DNA from: Chrysomallon squamiferum
Lineage: Eukaryota > Mollusca > Gastropoda > Neomphalida > Peltospiridae
Reading direction: 5' to 3'
DNA length: 19,440 nt
Assembly: GCA_012295275.1 (NCBI GenBank)
Contig: CM022675.1
Coordinates: 5,494,079-5,513,518, forward strand
In this document: one piece after another, positions 1-8,574 of the stretch
Numbering within the stretch: position 1 is the stretch's first letter
Layout of the letters: each line of letters starts with the position of its first letter
Made by a program: the position numbers and the translations under genes
The notes under the pieces: model-generated
The model's database searches: none
The model's input: the letters and a program-made list of their open reading frames with translations, nothing else
What the model was told of the DNA's origin: nothing

Positions 1-38
1 AAAGAAAACAGCGTCTGACGAGAGTCAAGCTGAACTAG
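1..38 (+). CDS. Partial upstream exon, 3' end only
   Basis: The first 38 bases read openly in the frame starting at base 2 (K-K-T-A-S-D-E-S-Q-A-E-L). They end with one extra G before a good donor (G|GTAATA at 39). That leaves phase 1, exactly what the acceptor at 1235 needs, and the joined codon is GCT (Ala). The base composition is also richer in GC than the intron that follows. The piece would lie just before the cadherin-like domain. It is too short to assign to a domain, so the call rests on donor, phase and composition only. Confidence 0.5.
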   Translation, partial: RKQRLTRVKLN

Positions 39-1235
39 GTAATAATTTCAATGTATTGTTTTTCCCGTTCCAAATATTAATACCAAACTTATTGTATATG
101 CTGTCTTGTCTAGGATAGAACATCATGTTGCTAATCCATAGAGACAGAACACACACATGCATACGCACACACATATATATATATAGAGTTTACTTTTCTT
201 TTTTGATTATTTCCTTTTTACTTATTTATTTATTTAGTTAGTTAGTTAGTTAATTTTAGGAAGAAAACAAAAATAAGATTAACACTGCAAAACACAAATT
301 TCGCGAACTATCTGCAAATACAATTATTATTATTTTATTTTATTTTATTTTATTTTTGTTCACGTATTAGGGCTACACCAAAAGGACACGGAACAGTTAA
401 CTATGATAATACTCTGTCTTACATTGCTGAACATTGTTTCTATTTGTCAATTTCTTTCTATAGGAATACTACTGTTCTTACTATGTTTTTCCGTGTATTG
501 CTTTTACTAGTTATTTTCTTTATCTTGAAATAGTATTTTCTTTTTCTTTTTTTATAATACTTTTGTCTACGTATTTCTTTTCTTTTTCTAAAAAAAAATA
601 CTAAATTACACCATCTCAGTATTACTTCTACTAGTTATTTTTTTAATCCAGAAATACTACTTTTTATATAACTAATTCTGTCAAAGTGTTGTTTTTATTT
701 GCTGTTTACTTTTCTTGGAATACTACTAATTTCCCTATCTTTGACTTGGTATTGATTCTACTAGTTATTTGCTTTTCTAGGTATTGATTCTACTAGTTAT
801 TTGCTTTTATAGGAATACTACTTCTATTGATGCTTTGTCTAGAAATATTACTAGTGAGTTTGCACAGTTTCTGTAGATACTAATTCTATTTGTTTTACTT
901 TTTCTACGAACATTGCTTGTACACTAATATTTCTAGCAATATTGCTTCTAGGGTCTCTCTATCTAGGAAATATTATTTCTACTCTTTTCTACTTGTTTCT
1001 TTGAATTATATTTCTACTGTTGAAAGATACTGCACCAGCTTTTGTCTGACTTTCTGTGAACGGTACCTCATTTTGTATCCAATTATTATTATTATTATTA
1101 TTATTATTGATTTCTTAAAAAATAATTTTAAAAATCACACACACACACACGCGCACACACATATTTAGATCATTTTCTTCAGCTAATATTTATTTATAAT
1201 AATAATATTATTATTTTTGTTTTTTAATTTTTCAG
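39..1235 (+). other. Intron with degenerate CTAG/acceptor-like repeats
   Basis: No coding signal was found. About 440-1010 holds a degenerate repeat in which a pyrimidine run ending in TAG is followed by GAATACTACT-like or ACTAGTTATTT-like sequence. The segment starting near 749 is repeated almost exactly about 32 bases later. Also present are TTTA and TTAG runs near 222-252, a TTTTA run near 335-356, a TTA run at about 1083-1108 and a CA run at about 1138-1160. The exon-side acceptor is TTTTTCAG at 1235. Confidence 0.6.
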
Positions 1236-1452
1236 CTAATTCCATTCCAGTCATTGCTGAAAATAACACAAAAGTTATAGATCTTGTTACAACAAATGTA
1301 ACCTCTTTCCGAGTGTTTGCTTTTGATGGAGACAACGATCGACTCACATATGAGTTCATTGGTACAACACCTAACTCCACGACTTTAAACTTACATAACG
1401 AGACTGGAGAAGTTTCAGTCAAATCAAACAGTTTAGAACCCATGAGTCTGAG
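1236..1452 (+). CDS. Exon: cadherin-like domain, first part
   Basis: Acceptor ATTTTTCAG; the exon enters in phase 1 and leaves in phase 2 (AG|GTAGTT). The 72 encoded residues have cadherin hallmarks: an early proline (SIPVIAEN), a hydrophobic strand FRVFAFD, the acidic calcium-type motif D-G-D-N-D, then L-T-Y-E-F and N-E-T-G-E-V, which matches the usual TG-x-[IV] strand. Several N-x-T/S sequons suggest glycosylation outside the cell. In mucin-4-like proteins a divergent cadherin-like domain sits just before the EGF region, which fits this position. The domain finishes in the next exon (FVVKDSKGAYS). Confidence 0.85.
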
Positions 1453-2466
1453 GTAGTTAAATTGTATTTATAACTGCTATTTTACGTTTATTTTTGTCAA
1501 GCAACAGAGCAGAATTTCAGACAGTTGTTAAAGATTCGGACTTGGGCGTGTTTATAACAGTGTTATAATTTAATAACAGTATCATATTGATATTTGACAT
1601 TATAATGTTACAGTTAATAACAGTTTTATAATGATAAATAACATTAAAATGTAGTTATTATAACAGTGTTACTGGTATAAGTGCTATTCCCATAATGTTA
1701 TTATTCATGCAGCAGCTCTGACGGGTTTTTCACTGTTTATATTCATGCTGTCTCAGGGAAGGTGCGATGCAAGTATTTCGTGTTGCTCTCTGTAAAAACG
1801 AATTTCACTATTTGGTTATCTCTATCGTCTGTTAATCATCTCTGATATATTTTTTGTCTTAGTTTAAAAATGTGTCAGTACGTCAGTAATTTGTCCTTTT
1901 TCTCTTTCTGTGAGACAATACAGATGTCTCTATGATTTCTTTCTCCGAACAGATGGAATTAGAAACAAATTACGTAATAATTATGAGAAAGGGTTTTCCA
2001 ATAGCCGAGGTACACATTTTGACATAAAGAAGTTACATTTGTCACTGTGTCTTATGATATCAGATGCTTAAAAGACACAGTGACTAATTTGTCTGTGGAA
2101 AATTATTTTTATCCTCTGCTTAATTGCGAAACAGAAAATACATATCTTTGGGAGCTTTATTACTATTATTATTATAATTATCTCAGTTTATTATATATAT
2201 ATATATATTTCATTTTTTATTTAACTAATATAAACATTTTAGAAATAATCTACATATTGATCATTTTTAAAATCTTTATTGACAGGATTCCTTAGTTGTT
2301 TGTATTGTCATTACCGTTTCTTGTTTGATGGAAAGTAATTTCTTATTATTTTTGTTTCTTTTTATTATTATTATTATTTCTTTTTATTTAAATATTTTAT
2401 TATTATATACATTTTTATTATTTTATTTATTTATTTATTTTTTTATTATTTTTTTTTTTTTTGCAG
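1453..2466 (+). other. Intron, no coding signal
   Basis: AT-rich intron between the two cadherin-like exons. About 1548-1690 contains repeated TTATAACAG/AATAACAGT motifs. A clean hairpin lies at 2041-2084 (listed separately). TTA and TTTA runs and a long T run lead into the acceptor TTTTTTGCAG at 2466. Short open frames here are low complexity. Confidence 0.6.
2041..2084. repeat. Perfect 13-bp inverted repeat with 18-nt loop
   Basis: GTCACTGTGTCTT at 2041-2053 is the exact reverse complement of AAGACACAGTGAC at 2072-2084. It would form a strong stem in the intron transcript. It is far from both splice sites and its role is unknown. It could be a remnant of a small inverted-repeat element, but I see no flanking duplication. 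Confidence 0.6.
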
Positions 2467-2648
2467 GTTTGTTGTGAAGGATTCTAAAGGAGCATATTCT
2501 GCAGTTTACCAGGTGGTAACTCGTATTTGTGATGGTTGCAATGGTCATGGAAAATGTGTTTTTAACGAAACACGTACAACTGAAGATAAAACGGACTATG
2601 ACGATGCTTTCCATGTAGTGTCCTGTGAATGTTTCACAGGCTGGACAG
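2467..2648 (+). CDS. Exon: end of cadherin-like domain plus first EGF module (five of six cysteines)
   Basis: One base completes the AGG codon from 1452, giving R-F-V-V-K-D-S-K-G-A-Y-S, a typical final cadherin strand. Then ICDGCNGHGKC opens an EGF module, a long N-glycosylatable loop follows, and S-C-E-C-F-T-G-W-T-G closes the exon. The sixth EGF cysteine is missing. The CxCxxGWxG signature calls for two residues and then Cys in the next exon. The exon ends in phase 1 at CAG|GTTGGT. The donor is weak, and an alternative GT at 2653 would give the wrong phase. The missing cysteine points to a small exon in the next intron. Confidence 0.82.
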
Positions 2649-3163
2649 GTTGGTGAAATGATTAGATGAGGAGTTAAGATATTTTAACAGAAGGATATTT
2701 TGTCCAACGTTTTTTATAATTTAGACAAGAGCTCTACTTGCATTATCAGTTTAATTAGAGTTTTTGTCTTCTTACGGAAACCCTTTAATTAATATCTTTG
2801 TTATAATGTTTGATTCGGTAACCAAAACTGAATTATGTAATACCCAGAGTCAGATCATACAAACAAAAATACCAGTGTCTTAAAGAAAATATTTGGCGAT
2901 ATGAATAAATGAAATTGAACTAATAGTGTTACAAACCATCTGCATGTTGTATTTTGTCATTTCATAACAGACGTTCTTATGACATTGCAATTTTTGATGG
3001 AAGAAATTTAGAGCAAATCTATCTATTCCGTAGACATAACATGTTTTTTTGTTGTTTTTTTTACTCCTCGTTATTAATATTGGATGGGTAAAAAAATAAA
3101 TAAATAAATAAATAAATAAATATATAAAACAAACAAAAAAAATAAATAAAATAAACAAACAAA

Positions 3164-3206
<43 letters not shown>

Positions 3207-3326
3207 AAATTAACTTGCAAACAGGGAATTATATTCAACTTATTTGTTAATAACACTAGAGGTACACTTCATTTGACTCTTATGTTGACAACAGGTAGAT
3301 ATTTCTTTACATTTTGACCTCATTTA
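2649..3326 (+). other. Intron 5' part, including an AAAT tetranucleotide tract
   Basis: No exon seen. An (AAAT)n-rich tract with AAAC variants covers about 3092-3208. Its reverse strand reads as long YLFI repeats, which are low complexity and not a gene. Confidence 0.6.
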
Positions 3327-3384
3327 TGTGTATTGTTCTGTAGATTGTAATATTTGTAATTATAAATTAAACTTGTATTTTTAG

Positions 3385-3414
3385 GAAACAACTGTTCTAT
3401 AGATTACAATGTTT
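3385..3414 (+). CDS. Candidate 30-nt micro-exon, copy 1
   Basis: Flanked by TATTTTTAG and GTATTT, 30 nt long, phase 1 at both ends. With the G from 2648 it reads G-N-N-C-S-I-D-Y-N-V. Joining after GWTG gives C-E-C-F-T-G-W-T-G-N-N-C, which exactly fits the EGF signature CxxGxxGxxC and supplies the missing sixth cysteine. The split codon at the next exon becomes TAT (Tyr) instead of the usual Asp. It could instead be a decayed copy of an older exon that once continued as ..CSIDINEC.. Confidence 0.4.
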
Positions 3415-3442
3415 GTATTTAAAATAAAAATTGAATTTTCAG

Positions 3443-3472
3443 GAAACAAATGTTCTCTTGATTATAATGATT
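3443..3472 (+). CDS. Candidate 30-nt micro-exon, copy 2
   Basis: Same geometry as the copy 58 bases upstream: acceptor ATTTTCAG, 30 nt, donor GTAATT, phase 1 on both sides. It reads G-N-K-C-S-L-D-Y-N-D, so the EGF-closing cysteine is kept. Its acceptor and donor look slightly better than those of copy 1, and only one copy may be used. Copies at 3502-3531 and 3561-3590 have the same length and splice-like ends, but the cysteine codon has become Arg and Tyr. Confidence 0.4.
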
Positions 3473-4140
3473 GTAATTATAAATAAAACTTACATTTTCA
3501 GGAGACAACCGTTCAATAGATTATAATATTTGTAATTACAAATAAGACTTGTATTTTCAGGAGACATGTATTCTGTAGATTATAATGTTTGTAATTACAA
3601 GTAAAACTTTGTATTTTCAGGAGGAGAACTGTTCAGATTACAATGGAAGAGGAAGTAAAACTGAACACAGGATACAACTGTTCTCAGTAGATTACAATGT
3701 TTATAATTAGAAGAATGGAAAATTTTCAGGTATCAACTGTTAAATATTTTAATTTTGTAATAGTTACAGAGAAGAATGGAAAACTTCATTTTCTAGGAGA
3801 CAAATATTTAATTATTTATTACAATGAAGAAAGAAGAGAAAATGTTCAGGTATCTAGGCAACATAAATATTTAATTCTTAACAGTTAGATAGAAAAATGG
3901 AAAATGTTCAGGTATCTAGGCTACGCATGTTTTTAATTATGTAATAGTTACATAGAAGAATAAAAATGTTCAGGTATCTAGACAACATATATATTTAATT
4001 ATTTAATAGATAGAAGAATGGAAAATGTTCAGGTATCTAGGCAAAGTAAATATTTAGTGATGTAATACTTAGAGAGAAGAAATAAACGTTTGCTTATTGT
4101 AATGTCATATTTCAATATAAAGATGTTATTAATTATAACA

Positions 4141-4284
4141 TTGTTATGTTAGATATCAAAATAAAACAGTTATTAAATATAACGATGTTATGACAGACAT
4201 TGTTATATATATGTTATTAATGATAAACTTTATTATGACAGATTGTTATATATATACTATTAATTATAAACTTTGTTATGACAG
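4141..4284 (+). repeat. Tandem copies (about 44 bp) of the E1 acceptor
   Basis: GTTATGTTAG|ATATCA (AG ends 4152), GTTATGACAG|ACATT (4196), ATTATGACAG|ATTGTT (4241) and the functional GTTATGACAG|ATATTAATG (4284) are 43-45 bases apart, with related ATAAA/TTATATAT sequence between them. Only the last copy leads into an open EGF frame. Confidence 0.8.
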
Positions 4285-4398
4285 ATATTAATGAATGTAA
4301 CAGAACTAACAGCTGTGAACAGATCTGTGAGAATACTGCTGGAAGTTATTCATGTTCATGTCGTTCTGGATACAGGAAGGATGGACTCAAATGTGAAG
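4285..4398 (+). CDS. Exon E1 of block 1: calcium-binding EGF
   Basis: 114 nt, phase 1 in and out (ACAG| and GAAG|GTATTT). With a preceding G it begins D-I-N-E-C and has six cysteines: EC, SC, IC, SC, SC, KC. The C-E-N-T-A-G-S-Y-S-C segment fits the Asp/Asn hydroxylation consensus of calcium-binding EGF. It is the shortest EGF cassette of the gene, with a tight last loop (YRKDGLKC). First member of the recurring E1-E2-E3-E4 series. Confidence 0.92.
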
Positions 4399-4942
4399 GT
4401 ATTTTGAATTATTTCTAGTGCTATTTTTGTGAATTATTTAAAATAACAAAAAACAAGAAACAATAAAGAAACATCATCTTTGTTCAATCTAATAAACAAA
4501 GCAAAAGCAAAAAATAAAAATAAAATAAAGATATATAAATAAATAAATAAATAAAATATAATTCAAATTTACAATGCCCCAAACCAGCATGCCTCATTAT
4601 GAGTGTACGCATGCGTGTGAGTGAATGTGTGTATATATACATACACAAATATGCATAAGCAGTCAGATTGACAACATAGTTTTGCATAATGATAAAGATG
4701 TACATTTATATACATACATACATACATATATGATATTATTATTATTATTATTAATTATTTATTTATTTATTTCATTTCGTTCTAGTTATTTTATTTATTA
4801 ATTAGTTTAATTTAATTTAATTTAATTTAATTTATTTATTTATTTCATTTCAGTTCAGTTCAGTTTATTTTATTTTAATCAATTAGTAATTTTATTTTAT
4901 CTTATTTTATTTATTTATTTATTTATTTATTTTGTATTTCAG
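4399..4942 (+). other. Intron with mixed microsatellites
   Basis: No coding signal. Contains AAAT runs near 4536-4556, TACA repeats near 4706-4727, TTA near 4733-4752, (AATTT)n near 4808-4836, a CAGTT triplication near 4850-4865 and TTTA up to about 4931, which leads almost directly into the acceptor TATTTCAG at 4942. Confidence 0.6.
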
Positions 4943-5068
4943 ATATAGACGAATGTGAGAAAGGTACACATGAGTGTGAACAGAAGTGTACTAACACTGA
5001 TGGTTCCTACAACTGTTCATGTAATTATGGCTTTCAGCTGAATTCTGACAAAAAGACCTGTAACCAGA
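4943..5068 (+). CDS. Exon E2 of block 1: calcium-binding EGF
   Basis: 126 nt, phase 1 at both ends; strong donor A|GTAAGT. Begins D-I-D-E-C, with [10 protein letters not shown] as the hydroxylation-type motif and six cysteines ending at K-T-C. The K-x-C-x-N-x-x-G-S-Y pattern is closest to the E2 exons of blocks 2 and 3 (8028-8153 and 10756-10881), which share its exact length. Confidence 0.93.
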
Positions 5069-5212
5069 GTAAGTTTTATCTTAGACAAAGCTTCAACATT
5101 GTGTGAAATAGAAATCATTTTTCTTCACAGCAATTTTTATGAATTATATAAAAATAATAATAATTAATAAGAGTTAATGCATTTGAAAAATGTATCTTTA
5201 AAATTACAACAG

Positions 5213-5215
<3 letters not shown>

Positions 5216-5254
<39 letters not shown>

Positions 5255-5273
5255 TTATTTATTTATTTATTTA

Positions 5274-5310
<37 letters not shown>

Positions 5311-5322
5311 TATTATTTTTTT
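5216..5322. repeat. TTA, TTTA and poly-T tract
   Basis: (TTA)n at about 5216-5253, a short TTTA run, then a T run of nearly 30 before a TTTTTTAAG stretch. It lies in the short intron before E3; length errors are likely here in sequencing reads. Confidence 0.85.
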
Positions 5323-5367
5323 TTTAAGTGTTAAATATTTCCAAATTTTAAATATTTATCATTCCAG

Positions 5368-5496
5368 CTGTTTCTGACTGTTTCTTGAAGACAGGAAAAA
5401 ATTGTTCTTACGGCTGTGATAATGAAACATCAACAAATTTCACTTGTACATGCCGCAGTGGTTATAAACTCATGTCTGATTGGGCTAACTGTGAAA
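5368..5496 (+). CDS. Exon E3 of block 1: non-calcium EGF
   Basis: 129 nt, phase 1; acceptor CATTCCAG, donor A|GTAAGT. Starts T-V-S-D-C instead of D-x-D-E-C and has C-D-N-E-T-S-T-N-F-T-C in place of the hydroxylation motif, so the calcium ligands are missing although all six cysteines are kept. The other E3 exons (8443-8574, 11324-11455) show the same loss. It sits third in each block, which may put a flexible joint in an otherwise rigid calcium-EGF rod. Confidence 0.9.
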
Positions 5497-5553
5497 GTAA
5501 GTGACAATATGTGTTTTGGGGTCTATGTGTACATAATAAATGTGTGTACTTTT

Positions 5554-5659
<106 letters not shown>

Positions 5660-5802
5660 TTTGGTAAATGTGAGAGAATTTTGTTTTGTATAATGTGACC
5701 AGCTGTATGCCACAACATTTTCTTAAGCTGTGTGTGTGTGTGTTTTAAAATAATGTATAATCAGACCATATAATCAACTATATATGCCACAACATTTGTC
5801 TA

Positions 5803-6130
5803 TAAAACATTGTTTAATTTAAAATTGTATTTTGATATGTGTGTGTGAAAACATCTGTTGTGTGTGTGTGTATGTGTGTTTTGATAATAATTTAATAAGA
5901 TTAACTACTGTATGCTAATACATATGTATGTTGTACACATATTAATATAAAACATTGTTTAATTTAAAATTGATATTTTCAGATATAAATGAATGTCAAG
6001 AAAACATCTAGTTATAAGGTGTGTGTGTGTGCGTGATAATTTAATAAGATTAGCTACAGTATGTTAATACATGTGTGGTTATACACATATTAATATAAAG
6101 AATTGTTTAATTTAAAATTGATATTTTCAG
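5803..6130 (+). repeat. Two to three tandem copies of the E4 acceptor region (about 148 bp)
   Basis: The stretch from AATTTAATAAGATTA through ATTGATATTTTCAG and the first exon bases occurs twice, with acceptor AGs ending at 5982 and 6130 (148 bases apart). An older third copy at about 5803-5855 keeps AAAACATTGTTTAATTTAAAA and GAAAACATCTG but has lost its AG and the start of the exon, replaced by GT repeats. Confidence 0.88.
5983..6018 (+). pseudogene. Truncated duplicate of the E4 exon start
   Basis: It follows a perfect acceptor (ATATTTTCAG) and reads N-I-N-E-C-Q-E-N-I, then stop (TAG at 6009-6011). The true exon at 6131 has TGC (Cys) at that place. The copy breaks off into (GT)n after GTTATAAG. 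A GT follows at 6019, so the pair could be recognised as a small poison exon; otherwise it is a splice decoy. Confidence 0.8.
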
Positions 6131-6247
6131 ACATAAATGAATGTGAACAAAACATCTGCTCTCAGAAATGTACAGACACTGTGGGGAGTTTTACGTGTTC
6201 GTGTTATGATGGATTTCAGTTGGCAGATGATAAACGTTCTTGTGAAG
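6131..6247 (+). CDS. Exon E4 of block 1: calcium-binding EGF
   Basis: 117 nt, phase 1; acceptor ATATTTTCAG, donor G|GTACTC. The split codon gives N-I-N-E-C. Six cysteines, hydroxylation-type motif C-T-D-T-V-G-S-F-T-C, ending R-S-C-E. Only two residues separate the first helix region (E-Q-N-I-C), making it compact. The exon's own start has been duplicated 148 bases upstream. Confidence 0.92.
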
Positions 6248-6310
6248 GTACTCTTGCAATATTCATTTTTATTTTAGAGTAGGTAAGCTTGTTCTTCATT
6301 TTTGTGTTTT

Positions 6311-6405
6311 GTGTGTGTGTGTGTGTGTGTGTGTGTCATAAAGCTGCACCAGTTTATACCAAAATAGTTTTGAGAACGTTTTATATATATATATATGCAC
6401 AACAC

Positions 6406-6450
<45 letters not shown>

Positions 6451-6551
6451 AGAGATGACCAAAATAAAAAATAAAAACAAAATTCCACCATGACTGAGAA
6501 AACAACATTCTACATTAGTCATTTATTAAAACAGTAGATAATGTTATTACC

Positions 6552-6602
<51 letters not shown>
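6311..6602. repeat. (GT)n, (TA)n, (GA)n and (AAT)n microsatellites
   Basis: (GT)n at about 6308-6335, (TA)n at about 6382-6395, interrupted (GA)n at about 6406-6455 and (AAT)n at about 6552-6602, all in the intron after E4. The open frames here on both strands are simple-sequence artefacts. Confidence 0.93.
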
Positions 6603-6603
<1 letters not shown>

Positions 6604-6669
6604 GAAATAATAATAATAATCATAATGAGAAACGCATAACAAATTATAAAACAGATATAAACTAAATGA

Positions 6670-7051
6670 GAATATATTCACATATCAGTTTCTACTAAAT
6701 AATGTATGAAGTAAATTCATATGTTGTGTTGATTTATAATAAATTAAAATATCTTTATGTTACATATCGTTCTAAAATAACACATACAAAAAGATTTATA
6801 ATAAACTGAAGTATTTTTCTATATTTTAGTTTCTACTCAATAACCTGTTATATAAATTTATAATATATTAAAATATTGTTATATTTAAAGTTTTATTAAA
6901 ATGACGTATTATACAAAGTTAAAATGATGTGTAAAGTTTTTAAAAAAATAAAATATTTTTTCATATTTCAGTTTGTTTCAAAATAATTTATTATATAAAT
7001 TTAACATGGTGTGTGAATTTTAATTAATGTTTAAATATCTATATATTTCAG
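6670..7051 (+). repeat. Six degenerate copies of the L-exon acceptor (60-81 bp apart)
   Basis: CATATCAG|TTTCTACT (AG ends 6688), CATATCG|TTCTAA (about 6769, acceptor lost), ATATTTTAG|TTTCTACT (6829), ATATTTAAAG|TTTTATT (6890), CATATTTCAG|TTTGTTTC (6971) and the functional ATATTTCAG|TTTGTCC (7051). Each is followed by AAATAA/TTATATAAATTT-like sequence. The decoys contain the TT-TGT start of the exon but not the rest. Confidence 0.82.
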
Positions 7052-7309
7052 TTTGTCCTGAACTAACATTCGGAGCTAACTGTGCTGAGAAATGTGAGTG
7101 TAGTGACACTGCCAGTCACTGTGACAGTCGGTTTGGGTGTGTCTGTATTGAGGGATGGAGGGGAACAAAGTGTGATCAGGATATTGATGAGTGTAAAGAA
7201 AATGAAAACATCTGTGGTGATGATATGTTGTGTGTCAACACACTGGGATCCTACAAGTGTGACTGTCCTACAGGATATACTAAAAATATAGCTAGTAATA
7301 CATGTGATG
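7052..7309 (+). CDS. Exon L of block 2: eight-cysteine EGF plus calcium-binding EGF
   Basis: 258 nt, 86 residues, phase 1; donor G|GTAAGT. The first module (V-C-P-E-L-T-F-G-A-N-C ... G-W-R-G-T-K-C) has eight cysteines in the laminin/MEGF-SREC pattern. A two-residue linker leads to D-I-D-E-C and a full calcium-binding EGF with C-V-N-T-L-G-S-Y-K-C. Two modules in one exon mark the start of each higher-order block; the same design recurs at 9543, 13013 and in A1-A3. Confidence 0.94.
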
Positions 7310-7332
7310 GTAAGTTCATTAACTTAAAAGTG

Positions 7333-7334
<2 letters not shown>

Positions 7335-7383
<49 letters not shown>
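7335..7383. repeat. (AAT)n microsatellite
   Basis: About 16 AAT units starting 25 bases after the L donor. Confidence 0.95.
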
Positions 7384-7385
<2 letters not shown>

Positions 7386-7646
7386 AGACATTTTTAACAA
7401 ATTTTTCTTCGGGTTCTGTCACTGTAATAGCACATATTTCAGGAGGTTTTGAATCATATATTTCTTTTTGAGATTAATTTGAATCTAACACACAGGCATA
7501 GATATATATATTAACATATATGGACATTTAGAAAAAATTTAGGAAATCAAAATGATTCGTTGTTGTCCTATACTTTTGAAATGATTGAACCATGCATTTC
7601 AAGATATATATATATATATTATTTTATTAATTTTTTTTTTTTGAAG

Positions 7647-7770
7647 ATGGAAATCATATATATTTTTGAATGCGATACTGAGGCCAACACTTGTGTACAG
7701 ATCTGTGTTAATGTGCCAGGTTCATTTTCCTGTTCATGTCGACCCGGATTCAAAGGAGACAACTGCACAG
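7647..7770 (+). CDS. Exon E1 of block 2: EGF with a defective 5' boundary
   Basis: The EGF reads F-E-C-D-T-E-A-N-T-C ... C-V-N-V-P-G-S-F-S-C-S-C ... G-D-N-C with all six cysteines, and ends in phase 1 (CACAG|GTAAAT). The start is wrong. Where D-I-D-E-C should begin, the sequence is TATATATTTTTGAATGC with no AG. The only nearby AG (7645-7646, after a T run) enters in phase 0; forced into phase 1 it meets TGA within eight codons. Possible reasons are a one-base error in the T run, a real frameshift, or an exon that is now skipped. The interior is well conserved, so decay, if real, is recent. The exact start is uncertain. Confidence 0.6.
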
Positions 7771-7819
7771 GTAAATTTATTAATTTTTGAAAGATTTCTT
7801 TACATTTTATTTACTTATT

Positions 7820-7835
7820 AATTTATTTATTTATT

Positions 7836-7894
<59 letters not shown>

Positions 7895-7953
7895 CATTAT
7901 TATTATTATTATTATTATTGCTATCGTTATAGTTATTTTTTATAGTTATTGTT

Positions 7954-7989
<36 letters not shown>

Positions 7990-8015
7990 TTATTATTACT
8001 ATTTTTTTATTATTA
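7820..8015. repeat. (TTTA)n and (TTA)n tracts reaching the E2 acceptor
   Basis: TTTA at about 7820-7847, TTA with a few variants at about 7845-7919, TTTA again at about 7958-7990, then TTA/T runs that end at the TTTTTTTTGCAG acceptor. Simple sequence makes up most of this intron. Confidence 0.93.
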
Positions 8016-8027
8016 TTTTTTTTGCAG

Positions 8028-8153
8028 ATGTTGATGAATGCCAGTCAGACCAGCATGGATGTCAACAACGTTGTCAAAACGTGGTAGGAAGTTACAACTG
8101 TGACTGCTTGTTTGGGTACATCCTCAGTGAGGACAGGAAGACTTGTAAAAAAG
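8028..8153 (+). CDS. Exon E2 of block 2: calcium-binding EGF
   Basis: 126 nt, phase 1. Begins D-V-D-E-C; six cysteines; C-Q-N-V-V-G-S-Y-N-C fits the hydroxylation motif. It ends K-T-C-K-K before AAG|GTTTCA, a weak donor lacking the usual A at +3. The gene may lose efficiency here or use weak splicing, but no better in-phase GT is nearby. Confidence 0.9.
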
Positions 8154-8232
8154 GTTTCATTTTTCTTTCTTTTTTTTTCCCTTTTTTTTTTTTTCATCTT
8201 TTTTTTTTTTGTTAATGTCTTTTTATATCCAT

Positions 8233-8234
<2 letters not shown>

Positions 8235-8268
<34 letters not shown>
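8235..8268. repeat. (TA)n microsatellite
   Basis: About 17 AT units in the intron between E2 and E3 of block 2, after T-rich sequence at 8160-8210. Confidence 0.95.
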
Positions 8269-8271
<3 letters not shown>

Positions 8272-8442
8272 CAGATGATTGATAGATCTCAGATAGATAT
8301 AAAAATATGATATCATAATGTATCAATCTGATAATTATTTGTTGTTTTTTTAATTCATTCTGATATTTATTTGTTAATTCATTCTTTGTCTTTTTTTTTC
8401 ATTCGCTAATGTGTTCTTTGTTTCTAATGTTTTTTGTTTCAG

Positions 8443-8574
8443 TGAAGGATGTGTGCCAGTCTTTTGGTCATCTCAACTGCACTCAAGGATGTTCTGTGAA
8501 GGAAGAGTCAGAAGAGGCATATTGTTTCTGTGATACTGGATACAAACTAGCCACTGATAAACAGACCTGTCTAG
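8443..8574 (+). CDS. Exon E3 of block 2: non-calcium EGF
   Basis: 132 nt, phase 1; acceptor TTTGTTTCAG, donor G|GTAACT. Begins V-K-D-V-C and has C-S-V-K-E-E-S-E-E-A-Y-C where calcium EGFs have C-x-N-x4-Y-x-C. Six cysteines remain (VC, NC, GC, YC, FC, TC). It matches the position and lost calcium residues of E3 in blocks 1 and 3. The acidic loop is peculiar to this copy. Confidence 0.92.

Larger units (their letters stand above)
3327..4090 (+). repeat. Tandem array of about 60-bp units, each carrying an acceptor-like AG
   Basis: Acceptor-like AGs followed by related sequence end at 3384, 3442, 3501, 3560, 3620, 3670 and then about 3729, 3796, 3849, 3911, 3973 and 4032, mostly 58-62 bases apart. 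The better units read (T)TTTTCAG, then GAAACAACTGTTCT or a variant, GATTATAAT, and GT about 30 bases after the AG. Later units are more decayed (TTCAGGTATCTAGG). The array sits where the gene needs a short exon to complete the first EGF. Confidence 0.8.

Noticed and set aside
890-1168. 92-codon frame as an upstream exon
   Set aside because: No EGF or cadherin pattern; it ends in poly-Ile and His-Thr from TTA and CA repeats.
3697-3888. 63-codon frame in the 60-bp array
   Set aside because: It runs across repeat units with no cysteine pattern and no suitable flanking splice sites in phase 1.
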